This document shows positions 8,315-17,033 of a DNA stretch of 64,000 nt, one piece after another; within the stretch, counting starts at the first letter, position 1, and the number at the start of each line of letters is the position of its first letter. Made by a program: the position numbers and the translations under genes. Location: positions 1-64,000 of the forward strand of contig JANYGB010000064.1 of NCBI GenBank assembly GCA_025359445.1. The letters are read 5' to 3'. The notes beneath the pieces are model-generated. The model saw nothing but the letters and a program-made list of their open reading frames with translations. It did no database searches and had not been told where the DNA came from. This DNA comes from Sphingomonadaceae bacterium. Its GTDB lineage: Bacteria; Pseudomonadota; Alphaproteobacteria; Sphingomonadales; Sphingomonadaceae.

Positions 8315-9054
8315 CAGGCAATTTCCCCCATCGCCCAGCGGATCCCGCGCCGCAGCATTTCGTGATAGACCGGATAATTCCACGCGCACCGTTCGGGATG
8401 GTCCCAAAATGGCATCAGTTCGGTCAGGTCGTAGTGCCCGCGGCAATGGCCTAGCGTATTATAAAGCACGCTGCCCTGGCCAAGTTGGCGCACGTAAAGC
8501 ACCGGCACGGCAGGATCGTCCCACTGCGGATCGACGAACCCGGCCGCTTCGCCGGTGAAGCTGGTCTGCATCAGCACTTCCAATGGGGCGAGAGTCTTCA
8601 TCAGGTAGAGTTCGTCGACAACGTCAAAATCGTCGATTCCGCGGGTCAAGGGATGGTCGCGGTTGTTGACTGTGACTCGGAAAGGCGCGCCGATTGGCGG
8701 GTGCGCTTTGAATTGGCTGCCAAGCATTTCCATCACGTCGGGCCGTTCCTCGGGACATTCCACGCCGGCATCGGTGAAACGCAGGATCGAATTTGTCCCG
8801 TGCAGCGCCAACCAGCGGCCGCCAGCTTCTAAGAAAGAGCGGATCGCGACGGCCTCAGCGGGGGTTGGCATCAGGTCGCAGGTATAAGTGACCAGAAAGC
8901 GGCAAGCAGCGATCCGGCCAACATCGCTGTAATCGCTAGCCACGGTTGTGCGCACTTGGGGATGTTCGGCCAGCAGCTTGAGCAGTTCGAGCCGGGCGTA
9001 ATCGATGTCGTGATACTTGCCAGCAGCGACAAAATGCGCGTCGATCCGGTCCAT
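8314..9054 (-). CDS. ThuA-like (trehalose utilization / glutamine-amidotransferase-fold) protein
   Basis: A 246-residue single-domain ThuA-like protein. Visible family features are GKYHD near residue 12, a core GGRWLALHGTNS at about 80, HPLTRGIDDFDVVDELY at about 130-147, and NTLGHCRGHYD near 205. ThuA proteins have a class I glutamine amidotransferase-like fold and occur in sugar and keto-sugar metabolism; the exact chemistry is poorly defined. It is embedded between an acyl-CoA dehydrogenase (ATGA overlap) and the thiolase-like gene (3-bp gap). It is therefore co-transcribed with beta-oxidation-type genes, an unusual partner set. Confidence 0.82.
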   Translation of the reverse strand: MDRIDAHFVAAGKYHDIDYARLELLKLLAEHPQVRTTVASDYSDVGRIAACRFLVTYTCDLMPTPAEAVAIRSFLEAGGRWLALHGTNSILRFTDAGVECPEERPDVMEMLGSQFKAHPPIGAPFRVTVNNRDHPLTRGIDDFDVVDELYLMKTLAPLEVLMQTSFTGEAAGFVDPQWDDPAVPVLYVRQLGQGSVLYNTLGHCRGHYDLTELMPFWDHPERCAWNYPVYHEMLRRGIRWAMGEIA

Positions 9055-9057
9055 CGT

Positions 9058-10203
9058 CTAGCGCTCCATAATCGTGACGGCAGAGACGCCGGGCGCCCCG
9101 TAAACATGCGTGTAGGCGGTTTTGGGTTGGCCCGGTACTTGCCGCGCACCGCCAGTGCCGCGCAGTTGCACGACATTCTCAAAAACCTGGCGCAATCCCG
9201 AGGCACCGATTGGTTCGCCGCAGGCCAGGCAGCCACCATCGGTGTTGACCGGAAGCTGACCGCCAACACGAGTCCGGCCCTCGGCGAGCCAGGCTTCCTG
9301 ATCGCCGTCCGCGCAAAACCCGTTTTCGGCCATGTGCATGATCTCGGCCCCGGATTCGGTGTCCTGCAATTGCGCCACAGCGATGTCCGCCGGGCCGATC
9401 CCGGCACGTTCAAACGCGGCACGCGAAGCGAGGTGGGTGGGGCTCTCACCGCGCGGCAACCGGATCGACGGCGCAAATACCTCAAACGAACCGGGTGGGC
9501 GGGTCCGCATCACCGAAGCCTTCAGCCGGATCGCGGGTTTGCCCAGCTCGCGCGCCTTCTTCTCGGTGGCGAGGATCAACGCGACACCGCCCTCGGCGGG
9601 CGAGCAGAACATGTATTTGTTGAGCGGATCGTTGACCATCGGTGCAGCAAGGATAGTGTCGAGATCGAGTTCCGAGCGACGCCAAGCATGATCACAGCGC
9701 GTACCGTTATACAACGCTTTTTCTGCGACCAGCCCAAGCGTGCGGCGGCTGATGCCGTACAGCGCCATATAGCGCTGAATCTTGGTCGCAAAGAACTGAG
9801 TGGTGAGCATCAGGCCGGTCTCACCGTACCATTCGGGCAAGCCGTATTCGGCAGGTTTGGCGTTGAATGCGCCGCGCGGATGCTTGTCGAAGCCGACCGC
9901 GAGCCCCAGATCAAACTCGCCGCTGGCGATAGCGGAGTACGCAGAACCAAGCGCTGATCCACCGGTGGCGCAGCCGTTCGATACATTGATGATGGGGATC
10001 CCGGTAAGGCCCAATTCGTTGACGATCAGGTCGGCGTTGCCCGCGCTTGATGAACCGCCGTAGCCAAACTGCACCTTATCCCAACCAACTCCGGCATCGG
10101 CCAACGCCTGGCGCACCGCGAAGACCCCTTGATCGCGGCCTGAGCGACCCTCTGTGCGGCCGAATGGGTGGATGCCGATCCCCACGATGCAGACGTCGCT
10201 CAT
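9058..10203 (-). CDS. Thiolase-like lipid-transfer protein (SCP-x thiolase family)
   Basis: This 381-residue protein of the thiolase superfamily is of the SCP2/lipid-transfer type. The nucleophile region reads NVSNGCATGGSAL with Cys78. The C-terminal block reads NTDGGCLACGEPIGASG at about 319-335. In true thiolases the second motif is GHPxGATG, and here the catalytic His is replaced by Glu330. HVYG near 366 closes the fold. It is followed, with a 4-bp overlap, by a DUF35 protein upstream in the operon. Thiolase-DUF35 pairs include the actinobacterial Ltp2-ChsH2(DUF35) retro-aldolase of sterol side-chain loss, so carbon-carbon cleavage of a branched CoA ester is a sound guess. Confidence 0.82.
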   Translation of the reverse strand: MSDVCIVGIGIHPFGRTEGRSGRDQGVFAVRQALADAGVGWDKVQFGYGGSSSAGNADLIVNELGLTGIPIINVSNGCATGGSALGSAYSAIASGEFDLGLAVGFDKHPRGAFNAKPAEYGLPEWYGETGLMLTTQFFATKIQRYMALYGISRRTLGLVAEKALYNGTRCDHAWRRSELDLDTILAAPMVNDPLNKYMFCSPAEGGVALILATEKKARELGKPAIRLKASVMRTRPPGSFEVFAPSIRLPRGESPTHLASRAAFERAGIGPADIAVAQLQDTESGAEIMHMAENGFCADGDQEAWLAEGRTRVGGQLPVNTDGGCLACGEPIGASGLRQVFENVVQLRGTGGARQVPGQPKTAYTHVYGAPGVSAVTIMER

Positions 10204-10595
10204 ATTGGGGCCTCAATGGGTCGGAATGCAAAAGTCGTGCGCCGCGCGTCGAACGGTTCGATAGTCAGTTCCAATGGCATGCCAATAGTCAGTTCCGCAG
10301 TACCGGTCAGCCGGGTTTCGACGATGACTTCTCCCGGCAATTCGACGTAGCCAAGCGCGAACGGGGTGAAGTCCTCTGGTCCATCGTAGGGCGGGCTCTT
10401 GGGGCGAAAGCTTTGCACGGTCCACGACCACAGCGTGCCGCGCCGGGCGAGAAGCATCGGCTCGTAGTGCAAGGCAGCATCCCCAAGTGGCATGGGAAAT
10501 ACGATCTCACCGCTGGTGCGATGCTTGCCGCCGATCAGGCGCGGTTCGGCTTCGTCGGTCCACAGCCCGGCGGCGATCGGGGTGAGGGTGCTCAT
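10200..10595 (-). CDS. DUF35 / OB-fold protein, partner of the thiolase-like protein
   Basis: The protein has 131 residues with the DUF35 order: N-terminal LIGGKHRTSGEIVFPMP, GTLWSWTVQSFRPKSPPY, then PFALGYVELPGEV and the OB-fold strands. Most DUF35 proteins carry a zinc ribbon of four cysteines before the GTVYSWT-like motif. This one has no cysteine at all, so the ribbon is lost. Start 10595 is chosen because TGAgATG couples it to the preceding gene. DUF35 proteins bind the thiolase-like partner encoded next to them and are needed for its activity or stability. Confidence 0.8.
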   Translation of the reverse strand: MSTLTPIAAGLWTDEAEPRLIGGKHRTSGEIVFPMPLGDAALHYEPMLLARRGTLWSWTVQSFRPKSPPYDGPEDFTPFALGYVELPGEVIVETRLTGTAELTIGMPLELTIEPFDARRTTFAFRPIEAPI

Positions 10596-10596
10596 C

Positions 10597-11628
10597 TCAA
10601 GCAGCCTGCGCGGCTGCGGCGATACCAGCCGCAGGATCGCCGAACAAGCGCGACAGCAGCAGGATGCGCTTGAGCCCGTGGCCAATGCCCAGCTCGTCGG
10701 TCATGCCCATACCGCCGTGGAGTTGCACCGCCTGCTGTGCGACCCAGATTGCCTCTTCGGCGATAAACCCTTTGACCGCCGCAGCTTCGCTGCCGGGGAC
10801 CAGCAACCCGCGCCACACCGCCGATTGCATTGCCTCCAGCTTGGCATAGGCATCGACCAACCGGTGCTGGATCACTTGAAACCGACCGAGTGGCTGGCCG
10901 AATTGCTCACGGGTTTTCACGTAAGCCAACGTATCGTCGAACAGCCGCTGGGCAAGCCCGGTCATTTCCGCCGCCGCCATGATCCGGGCTTGGTCGATTA
11001 CCGCGTCCAATTCGACGGCAAGCGGCGCATCAACCGCCACATCGCGCAAGGTCAGGATCGCAGCCATTGTGCCATCGGCGACCGGATATGGCCGCACTTC
11101 GACTCCTGCGGCATCGCAGGGGACAGCGAACAGCTTCGTGCAGCCGTCTTGTTCGGCAGAGACGATGAACAGCTCAGCTGCGCCGCCGCACAAGACAAAA
11201 GTCTTTTCACCGTTGATCCGGTCCGTGCTCACCTTCGTGGTCACCGCACCGATCGCATAGCGGCGGCGGGGTTCGGCGAAGGCCAATGTCGCGAGCTGCT
11301 GCCCGGCCAGCACGCCCGCAATATGTTCGCTTCCGGCCAGCAAGCGCGCGGGAATGAACCCACATTCAAGCCACGGCTCAACCGCCTGACCTTTGCCGAA
11401 AGCCTGCGCCACGACCGCGCAATCGAGCAGCGATCCGCCCAATCCGCCGTCCGCCTCAGGTGCCGCCAATCCGATCAGGCCCAACTCGGCCAATTGGTTC
11501 CAGCGGGCGCGATCGACTGCGCCGGGTAGCCGCCGTGCGCCATGGCGGGCAGCGATATCGCCCGATCCGCAAAACCGCTCGACTGTGGCGCGAAACAACT
11601 CCTGGTTCTCATCCAGGTCGAAATTCAT
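10597..11628 (-). CDS. Short acyl-CoA dehydrogenase (probable hetero-oligomer subunit)
   Basis: A 343-residue protein, about 40-60 residues shorter than a full acyl-CoA dehydrogenase. It starts MNFDLDENQELFRATVERFC and keeps KTREQFGQPLGRFQVIQHRL and the flavin-binding end VQLHGGMGMTDELGIGHGLK. The central SEPGSGSD-type flavin loop is degenerate (AFAEPRRRYAIGA). This pattern fits the flavin-poor partner in alpha2beta2 acyl-CoA dehydrogenases such as the ChsE-type sterol enzymes. It overlaps the P450 gene by 4 bp and sits next to the DUF35 gene. The pairing with the gene at 7106 is inferred from operon membership. Confidence 0.85.
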   Translation of the reverse strand: MNFDLDENQELFRATVERFCGSGDIAARHGARRLPGAVDRARWNQLAELGLIGLAAPEADGGLGGSLLDCAVVAQAFGKGQAVEPWLECGFIPARLLAGSEHIAGVLAGQQLATLAFAEPRRRYAIGAVTTKVSTDRINGEKTFVLCGGAAELFIVSAEQDGCTKLFAVPCDAAGVEVRPYPVADGTMAAILTLRDVAVDAPLAVELDAVIDQARIMAAAEMTGLAQRLFDDTLAYVKTREQFGQPLGRFQVIQHRLVDAYAKLEAMQSAVWRGLLVPGSEAAAVKGFIAEEAIWVAQQAVQLHGGMGMTDELGIGHGLKRILLLSRLFGDPAAGIAAAAQAA

Positions 11629-12863
11629 GCGATTTTCCGGAAAGTTATCGGCACGCTTACCAAACCGCGCAGCAGGATATTAGGCGCCACCTTCAATTCG
11701 GCACCCTCGGCCAGCCGAATGTCGCCCATCCGTTCGAGAATGCGGGTGAAGGCGACGGTCATTTCCTTGCGGCTGAGCATGTTGCCCACGCACATGTGGA
11801 TGCCTTTGCCGAAGGCGAGATGCGTGCGCGCGTTGGTCCGGGCCGGATCGAACCGGTCGGGATCGGCGAAGCGATCCGGATCGCGGTTGGCCGCGGCATA
11901 GCGCAGCATGACCATCTCACCCGCCTTGAACGCGTGCCCGCCAAGCTCGCAATCGCGTTTGACCACTCGCCACATACCCGCAGTCGGCGTATCGAGCCGC
12001 AGAACTTCCTCGACCATGTTGCCGACCAGCTTCAAATCGCTGCGCACCAGTGTCTGAGCATCGGGGTTCTGCGCAAGATGGACGATACCGCCTGCGAGCG
12101 AATGGGTGGTAGTCTCGTTGCCTGCCACCATGAGCTGCTGAGCAATCGACAGAATCTCCGCATCGTCGAGCGGGGTTTCGCCGCCGATCCGGGCATTAAC
12201 CACATCGGACAGCAGATCATCGGTCGGAGCTACGCGCCGCAAATCGATCTTGGCTTTCACAGCATGCTGGAATTCGACCACCTCGCGCGCGCATTCCAGC
12301 TCGCGTTCGCGCGAGATCATGTGGCCGAGCCGATCGGCGAAAGCGTCGGACCAGCGTTTGACGTTGGCCTGCTCGGACAGCTCAAACCCGAGCTGCTCGC
12401 AGATTACCTGCACCGGCAGCCCGACTGCGAACTGCGAGACAAACTCGCATTCGCCCTTGTCGATAAACCCGTCGATCAGCGCGTCGACCTTACCGCGAAT
12501 GCCTTCTTCCATCGCGTTGACCCGCGGCATTGAGAAGGCGAGGTTGACCAGCTTGCGAAACCGCGTGTGGACTGGCGGATCGGCGGTGAGGAGTGTATTT
12601 ATCTGCGGCCAGCCTTGCGCGCTGATCGCCGCAACTTCTTCATCCGCTGACATTGCGCCCGATATCGCCGCGGTGAAATCGTTGGAAAATTCCTCTACCC
12701 GGCCGGTCGCTTCGGCACACAAGGCGTAATTCATCACCATGCGCATGCCGGTGCCGGGCATTTCGAGCACCGGGGCATTGGCCAGCGCCCACTGATAAAG
12801 CGGGAAGGGATTCTGCATCACTTCTGGGTCCATCAAGCTGGGGACTGGACTCAAATCGTTCAC
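11625..12863 (-). CDS. Cytochrome P450
   Basis: A 412-residue soluble bacterial cytochrome P450. The I-helix oxygen-activation motif is AGNETTT at 247-253, the ExxR pair is E286-R289 (EVLR), and the heme loop is FGKGIHMCVGN with the thiolate ligand Cys358. It would insert one oxygen into a hydrophobic substrate using electrons from a ferredoxin and reductase, neither of which is encoded in this window. Operon position beside acyl-CoA dehydrogenases and a thiolase suggests terminal or ring hydroxylation that starts degradation, as CYP125 or CYP111-type enzymes do. The substrate is unknown. Confidence 0.93.
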   Translation of the reverse strand: MNDLSPVPSLMDPEVMQNPFPLYQWALANAPVLEMPGTGMRMVMNYALCAEATGRVEEFSNDFTAAISGAMSADEEVAAISAQGWPQINTLLTADPPVHTRFRKLVNLAFSMPRVNAMEEGIRGKVDALIDGFIDKGECEFVSQFAVGLPVQVICEQLGFELSEQANVKRWSDAFADRLGHMISRERELECAREVVEFQHAVKAKIDLRRVAPTDDLLSDVVNARIGGETPLDDAEILSIAQQLMVAGNETTTHSLAGGIVHLAQNPDAQTLVRSDLKLVGNMVEEVLRLDTPTAGMWRVVKRDCELGGHAFKAGEMVMLRYAAANRDPDRFADPDRFDPARTNARTHLAFGKGIHMCVGNMLSRKEMTVAFTRILERMGDIRLAEGAELKVAPNILLRGLVSVPITFRKIA

Positions 12864-12939
12864 TGCGGTCTCCTTGTCTGTCCTGTCCTTGCCACCGCCA
12901 AGGCGCAGGTTCGACGCGTCAATTTGCTAGTACCCCGGC

Positions 12940-13674
12940 TCATGAATGCACCATCACCCCGCCATCGACCATGATCCCCTGGCCGGTCATGAACCGGGCA
13001 TCGTCGGTGGCGAGGAACACCATGACATCGGCGATATCTTCGGGCTGGCCGATCCGGCCGAGTGCGGATTTATCAGCATAGTAGGTCAGGCTGGCGGGAT
13101 TGGACTGGAACATCGGCCGGGTCATGCCCGTCTCGATTGCCCCGGGCTGGACGCAGTTGACGGTGATCCTGTCTGGTCCCAGCTCCATCGCGAGTGCCCG
13201 GGTCAGTCCCAATACCGCATGTTTCGAGGTGGTATAGGCCACCAGCCCGGCATCGCCATAGCGCGACAAGATTGAGCCGGTGTTGATCACCCGGCCTGCC
13301 GCAGACCGCTTGAGCAAGGGCAGCAAGGCGCGGGTCAGTTGCATCACCGCTGTGACGTTGACTGACAAGGCATGCTCCCACATCGCGTCGGTCATGTCGC
13401 CAAGCGGGCTCGCCGGGCAGACCCCGGCGTTGTTGATCAGGATGTCGCAGCCGCCGAGTTTGGCTTGGACTTCGGCAGCGATCGCAGCGGCATCGTTGAC
13501 ATCGACTGCAAGGTTGTGAGTGCCTGCCAGCCCCGCAGAATTGAGGTCAACTGCGAGCACGTCGCACCCCTCGGCCAGCAGCCGCGCAACCACTGCGGCG
13601 CCAATGCCCGAGGCAGCCCCGGTCACCACGGCCTTGCGCCCGCCAAGGTCGCGACCGCGTTTGATTTCGGTCAT
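12940..13674 (-). CDS. SDR-family oxidoreductase
   Basis: A 244-residue classical SDR. It carries TGAASGIG near residue 18, NNAG near 90, a catalytic Ser in INTGSILS, AYTTSK 13 residues later, and GQGIMVDGGVMVHS at the end. All catalytic residues are intact. It probably oxidises the alcohol made by the neighbouring P450 or a later hydroxyacyl intermediate. It overlaps the upstream MDR reductase gene by 4 bp, and 76 bp separate it from the P450 start. Confidence 0.9.
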   Translation of the reverse strand: MTEIKRGRDLGGRKAVVTGAASGIGAAVVARLLAEGCDVLAVDLNSAGLAGTHNLAVDVNDAAAIAAEVQAKLGGCDILINNAGVCPASPLGDMTDAMWEHALSVNVTAVMQLTRALLPLLKRSAAGRVINTGSILSRYGDAGLVAYTTSKHAVLGLTRALAMELGPDRITVNCVQPGAIETGMTRPMFQSNPASLTYYADKSALGRIGQPEDIADVMVFLATDDARFMTGQGIMVDGGVMVHS

Positions 13675-14699
13675 GCTTCGGTCCCTAAGGCCAGGATCAT
13701 CTTGCCGTCGTTGGTGCCGCTGAACAGCCGCAGGAAGGCGGGAAGCGCGTTCTCGATGCCCTGATCGACATGCTCGTCGAATACCAGTTTGCCCTCGCGC
13801 AGCCAGCCCGCCATCGCCGTGATTCCGGTTGGGAAATCGGGGACATAGTCCGCCACCAGCAATCCGCGCATCGTCGCGCGCTTCACGATTAGCTGCCAGA
13901 CATTGCGCGCACCGGTCTTTTCACCCGGATTGTTGTATTCGCTGATCAGGCCGCACAGCCCGATCCGGGCATGCATTGCCAGGTTGTTAAGCCCTGCATC
14001 GAGCACATCGCCGCCGACGTTCTCGAATATTACATCAACCCCGTTCGGCGCCTCGGCCGCGATTGCAGCGCTCAGCGCGGCAACATCCTTGCCGCGATAG
14101 TCGATGGCGGCATCGAACCCATAGCGCTGGATCAGCCGGGCGCATTTCTCCGGTCCCCCGGCAATCCCGATAACTCTCGCCGCCCCGTTCAGCTTGGCGA
14201 TCTGTCCAACCAGCGAACCAACCGCGCCGGCGGCTCCGGTGACCAGCACGGTGTCGCCGGGTTTGGGCTCGCAAGCCCTCAAATAGCCAAAATAGGCCGT
14301 CATCCCGACCGCGCCGAGGATGGACAGAAAGTTGGTCGGCGAGGGGACAATCGACACGTCGATAGCCTGCGTAAAGCCGCCCGCCGCACCGACCGAATAT
14401 TCTTCGATCGCGTTAAGTCCTGCCACCCAGGTGCCAACTGGAAAATCAGCCGACTTGCTCGCCGTCACTTCGCCGACGGTGCTGGCGCGAACCGGGCTAC
14501 CGAGGGGGATCGGCGGCATATAGCTTGGGGCATCGTCCATCCATCCACGGATCGCGGGATCGAGCGAGGCGTAGCGGTTGCGGATCAGAAATTGTCCGTC
14601 TGTCAGATCGGGCAAAGCCTCTTCGGACAACACGAAATCATCGGCGACCGGGATGCCAGCGGGGCGGCGCGCCAGCAGGAAACGACGGTTGGTGGACAT
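13671..14699 (-). CDS. MDR-family NADP-dependent oxidoreductase (prostaglandin-reductase-like)
   Basis: A 342-residue medium-chain reductase of the zinc-free leukotriene B4 dehydrogenase/prostaglandin reductase type. Its nucleotide motif is VTGAAGAVGSLVGQIAKLNG, followed by FENVGGDVLDAGL and GLISEYN. It starts RRFLLARRPAGIPVADDF, typical of this family. Such enzymes reduce the double bond of alpha,beta-unsaturated ketones or aldehydes with NADPH. A paralogue of similar length lies at 20930-21928 in the facing plus-strand set, so the pathway probably contains one or two enone reductions. It is the second gene of the minus operon. Confidence 0.88.
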   Translation of the reverse strand: MSTNRRFLLARRPAGIPVADDFVLSEEALPDLTDGQFLIRNRYASLDPAIRGWMDDAPSYMPPIPLGSPVRASTVGEVTASKSADFPVGTWVAGLNAIEEYSVGAAGGFTQAIDVSIVPSPTNFLSILGAVGMTAYFGYLRACEPKPGDTVLVTGAAGAVGSLVGQIAKLNGAARVIGIAGGPEKCARLIQRYGFDAAIDYRGKDVAALSAAIAAEAPNGVDVIFENVGGDVLDAGLNNLAMHARIGLCGLISEYNNPGEKTGARNVWQLIVKRATMRGLLVADYVPDFPTGITAMAGWLREGKLVFDEHVDQGIENALPAFLRLFSGTNDGKMILALGTEA

Positions 14700-14713
14700 G
14701 GAGATACAGGCTT

Positions 14714-16849
14714 TCAGTTATCGTAGCGGGCGATATTGACGGGTATCGCGCTTTGCAGGCTCTGCCCGGTGATTGGATCGAAGTTGCTGGTTTCGCGCAC
14801 CAGACGGTTGGTGGACACCCCCTGATCGCGCACCGTTGCGGGTCCGCTGCCGGCATCGCCATAGGCATGCGCAATCGAAACAATCCCGGGCCGCACCCCG
14901 GGGGAAGCTTCGGCCACACCGACGATGGTACCCGCGGCAGATTCGATCTGCACCAGATCTCCCTCGGCGATTCCCAGACGCTCCAGATCGGCCGGATTGA
15001 GGTGGGCCGGGTTGGTCGTGCGTTTGGCCTTGAGCGCCTTGAGGTGCCCGCCAGTCGAGTTGAAGCGGGTCTTGGTGCGGCGCGAAACCAGCAGAAAATC
15101 GAATCCGGCGCGTTCACCCGCAGACCCTGCCACGTTTGCAGCTAACTGTTGCGGCATGCCGCCTGCGGCCAGATCGAACCGGCTGGCGCTGGCCGGGTCA
15201 GCTGGCTCGACCTTGGGGTGCAGGTCGGCATAGATCACCGCCGCGCCATCGACCGTATCGGCGCGAACCGTGGTTGGCGGCACGAGACATCCGGCGGCCA
15301 TCAAATCAAGGTAATCGGCCTTGTTGGGCAAGGCGTCAACGGGGCAGGGCCCGCCCGCCAACGGCAACGCAAAGCCCATCCGCTGCGCTAGCCCCCACAA
15401 CATTGCATACTCGTCGATCAGGTCCCCCGGCGCCTCGACCAGCGCCTCGGTGTAGCGGGCATAGGGCACCTCGTACCACCATTCGGAGAGGTTACTGATG
15501 TCCTCGCGCTCAAGGCACATTTTTGGGGCCAAGACGTAGTGAGAGCGGCGCGCGGTTTGCGCCATGATCACATCGACACTGACCAGCAGTTCAAGCGAAT
15601 CGAGCGCGCGGGTGATCTTGTCCTGATCGGGAAAAGCCACAACCGGGTTGCCGCCGATGTTGATCAATGCCCGAATCTGGCCGTCACCGGGGGTCAGGAT
15701 TTCATCAGCGAGGACATTGCATGGCATTTCGGTGCCGAGGTGCGTCAGGTCGCGGAACCGCGATTGAGGAAATCCCTTGCCGAACATCGGTATAGGCGCG
15801 CCAACCTGTGCGCGGCGCGGCGATACTGCGGTGAACACGCGCGGGATCGAGGACAGTTCGCCTTCCTGGCAAAACCGCGCGCAGATGATGTTGAGCGAGC
15901 ATACGAGATAGGCCACCAGCGTGCCTTGCCCGGCCATCTCGGTCCCTGTCCCGGTCGAGGCGATGCCGCGTTGGGCCCCGGCGAACATCCGCGCCGCCGC
16001 CACGATTTGCGCAGGCTCCAGACCGCAACGCGCCCCGGCCATTTCGGGGCTAAACTCCGCAACCGCTGCCTTTAATTCATCGAACCCATCGACATGCGCG
16101 CCAACGAAATTGCGGTCGTACAGTTCCTCGTCGATGATCACGCGGATTATCGCTGCAAGCATTGCGGCATCTTCACCCGGAATCACCGGAAGATAGAGAT
16201 CGGCCAGCTTGGCGACATCGCTTTCACGTGGGTCGGCGACGATAAGTTTGAGCCCGCGCGCCTTTGCATCGCGCAACCGGCGCGACGGTGAAAACGGCGG
16301 CAGCGAGCCCGGCGGCGCGTAGTGCGAAACGATCGGATTGTTGCCGATCATGAAGCAGACATCGGCAGTATCGAAGCTATGCATCCCGGCTTCCCAATAG
16401 CCGTAACGCATGGTCGTATAGACCTTGGCCGGCTGATCGAGAGTGACGCTGGTGTACATGTTGCGCGAGCCCAGCCCTTGCGCAAATGCGGAGGCTGTCG
16501 CGACTCCGGCGCTGTTCTGGAAGGCATAGGAGCCAGCGTAAATTGCGACCGCGTGTGGGCCATGTTTGACGGTAATTTCGGCAAGTTGCGCGGCAATCTC
16601 GTCAAGTGCTGTCTCGGTCGCCAGGTCGGTCCAGCCGCCGTCGTTGGTGCGTTTGCGGCATGCGCGCAAGCGATCTGATGAGTTGTGCGCATCGGCCAGT
16701 TGCCGGCCCTTGATGCAAGTGTAACCGCCGAACACTGGATCATCGGGATCGCCTCGAACCGCTACGACACGGCCGTCTTCGACATCGGCCAACATCGCGC
16801 AATTCGCGTGGCAAAACCGGCAGAAAGTGCGGCGCGTTTCGACCGTCAT
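14714..16849 (-). CDS. Molybdopterin-dependent oxidoreductase with N-terminal Fe4S4 cluster
   Basis: A 711-residue protein of the DMSO-reductase superfamily. The N-terminus binds an Fe4S4 cluster through Cys10, Cys13, Cys17 and Cys45 (FCRFCHANC, then YTCIKG). The bis-molybdopterin domains include IGNNPIVSHY near 185-195, and a C-terminal molydopterin-dinucleotide domain follows (HLNPADLERLGIAEGDLV). There is no twin-arginine signal, so it is cytoplasmic. No electron-transfer or membrane subunit is adjacent. It is the first gene of the nine-gene minus operon, reading away from the TonB receptor. Members of this family hydroxylate or dehydrogenate diverse substrates and are often labelled formate dehydrogenase by default; I would not assume that. 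Confidence 0.88.
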   Translation of the reverse strand: MTVETRRTFCRFCHANCAMLADVEDGRVVAVRGDPDDPVFGGYTCIKGRQLADAHNSSDRLRACRKRTNDGGWTDLATETALDEIAAQLAEITVKHGPHAVAIYAGSYAFQNSAGVATASAFAQGLGSRNMYTSVTLDQPAKVYTTMRYGYWEAGMHSFDTADVCFMIGNNPIVSHYAPPGSLPPFSPSRRLRDAKARGLKLIVADPRESDVAKLADLYLPVIPGEDAAMLAAIIRVIIDEELYDRNFVGAHVDGFDELKAAVAEFSPEMAGARCGLEPAQIVAAARMFAGAQRGIASTGTGTEMAGQGTLVAYLVCSLNIICARFCQEGELSSIPRVFTAVSPRRAQVGAPIPMFGKGFPQSRFRDLTHLGTEMPCNVLADEILTPGDGQIRALINIGGNPVVAFPDQDKITRALDSLELLVSVDVIMAQTARRSHYVLAPKMCLEREDISNLSEWWYEVPYARYTEALVEAPGDLIDEYAMLWGLAQRMGFALPLAGGPCPVDALPNKADYLDLMAAGCLVPPTTVRADTVDGAAVIYADLHPKVEPADPASASRFDLAAGGMPQQLAANVAGSAGERAGFDFLLVSRRTKTRFNSTGGHLKALKAKRTTNPAHLNPADLERLGIAEGDLVQIESAAGTIVGVAEASPGVRPGIVSIAHAYGDAGSGPATVRDQGVSTNRLVRETSNFDPITGQSLQSAIPVNIARYDN

Positions 16850-17033
16850 CGACTGGTCCCCTCAAGGCATCAATCGCCCATGTTACAAACCGAGCCTAGG
16901 CTGCGGCGGGCGAAAGCCGACTGTCATTTTTGTCGGTTGTGCGCTTTCACACTCTTCAACAGTCTTAGAGACATTCGGAACTATCGCTGCGGAGAAACCG
17001 CGGGGCCCGAATCAACTGGAGAGGGAGGCACCC
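16850..17033. promoter_or_regulatory. Divergent promoter region with two inverted repeats
   Basis: This 184-bp gap drives the minus operon and the plus-strand TonB receptor set. It holds a perfect 10-bp palindrome, AGCCTAGGCT at 16893-16902, flanked by CCG and CGG. It also holds CCGAC-N10-GTCGG at 16917-16936. Either could be an operator coordinating both directions. GGAGG lies 8 bp before the receptor ATG. No regulator gene is adjacent; the LuxR solo at 6217 is the nearest. Confidence 0.5.

Noticed and set aside
7361..8365. 334-residue plus-strand ORF opposite the acyl-CoA dehydrogenase
   Set aside because: Antisense shadow, rich in Arg, His and Gly with no recognisable domain.
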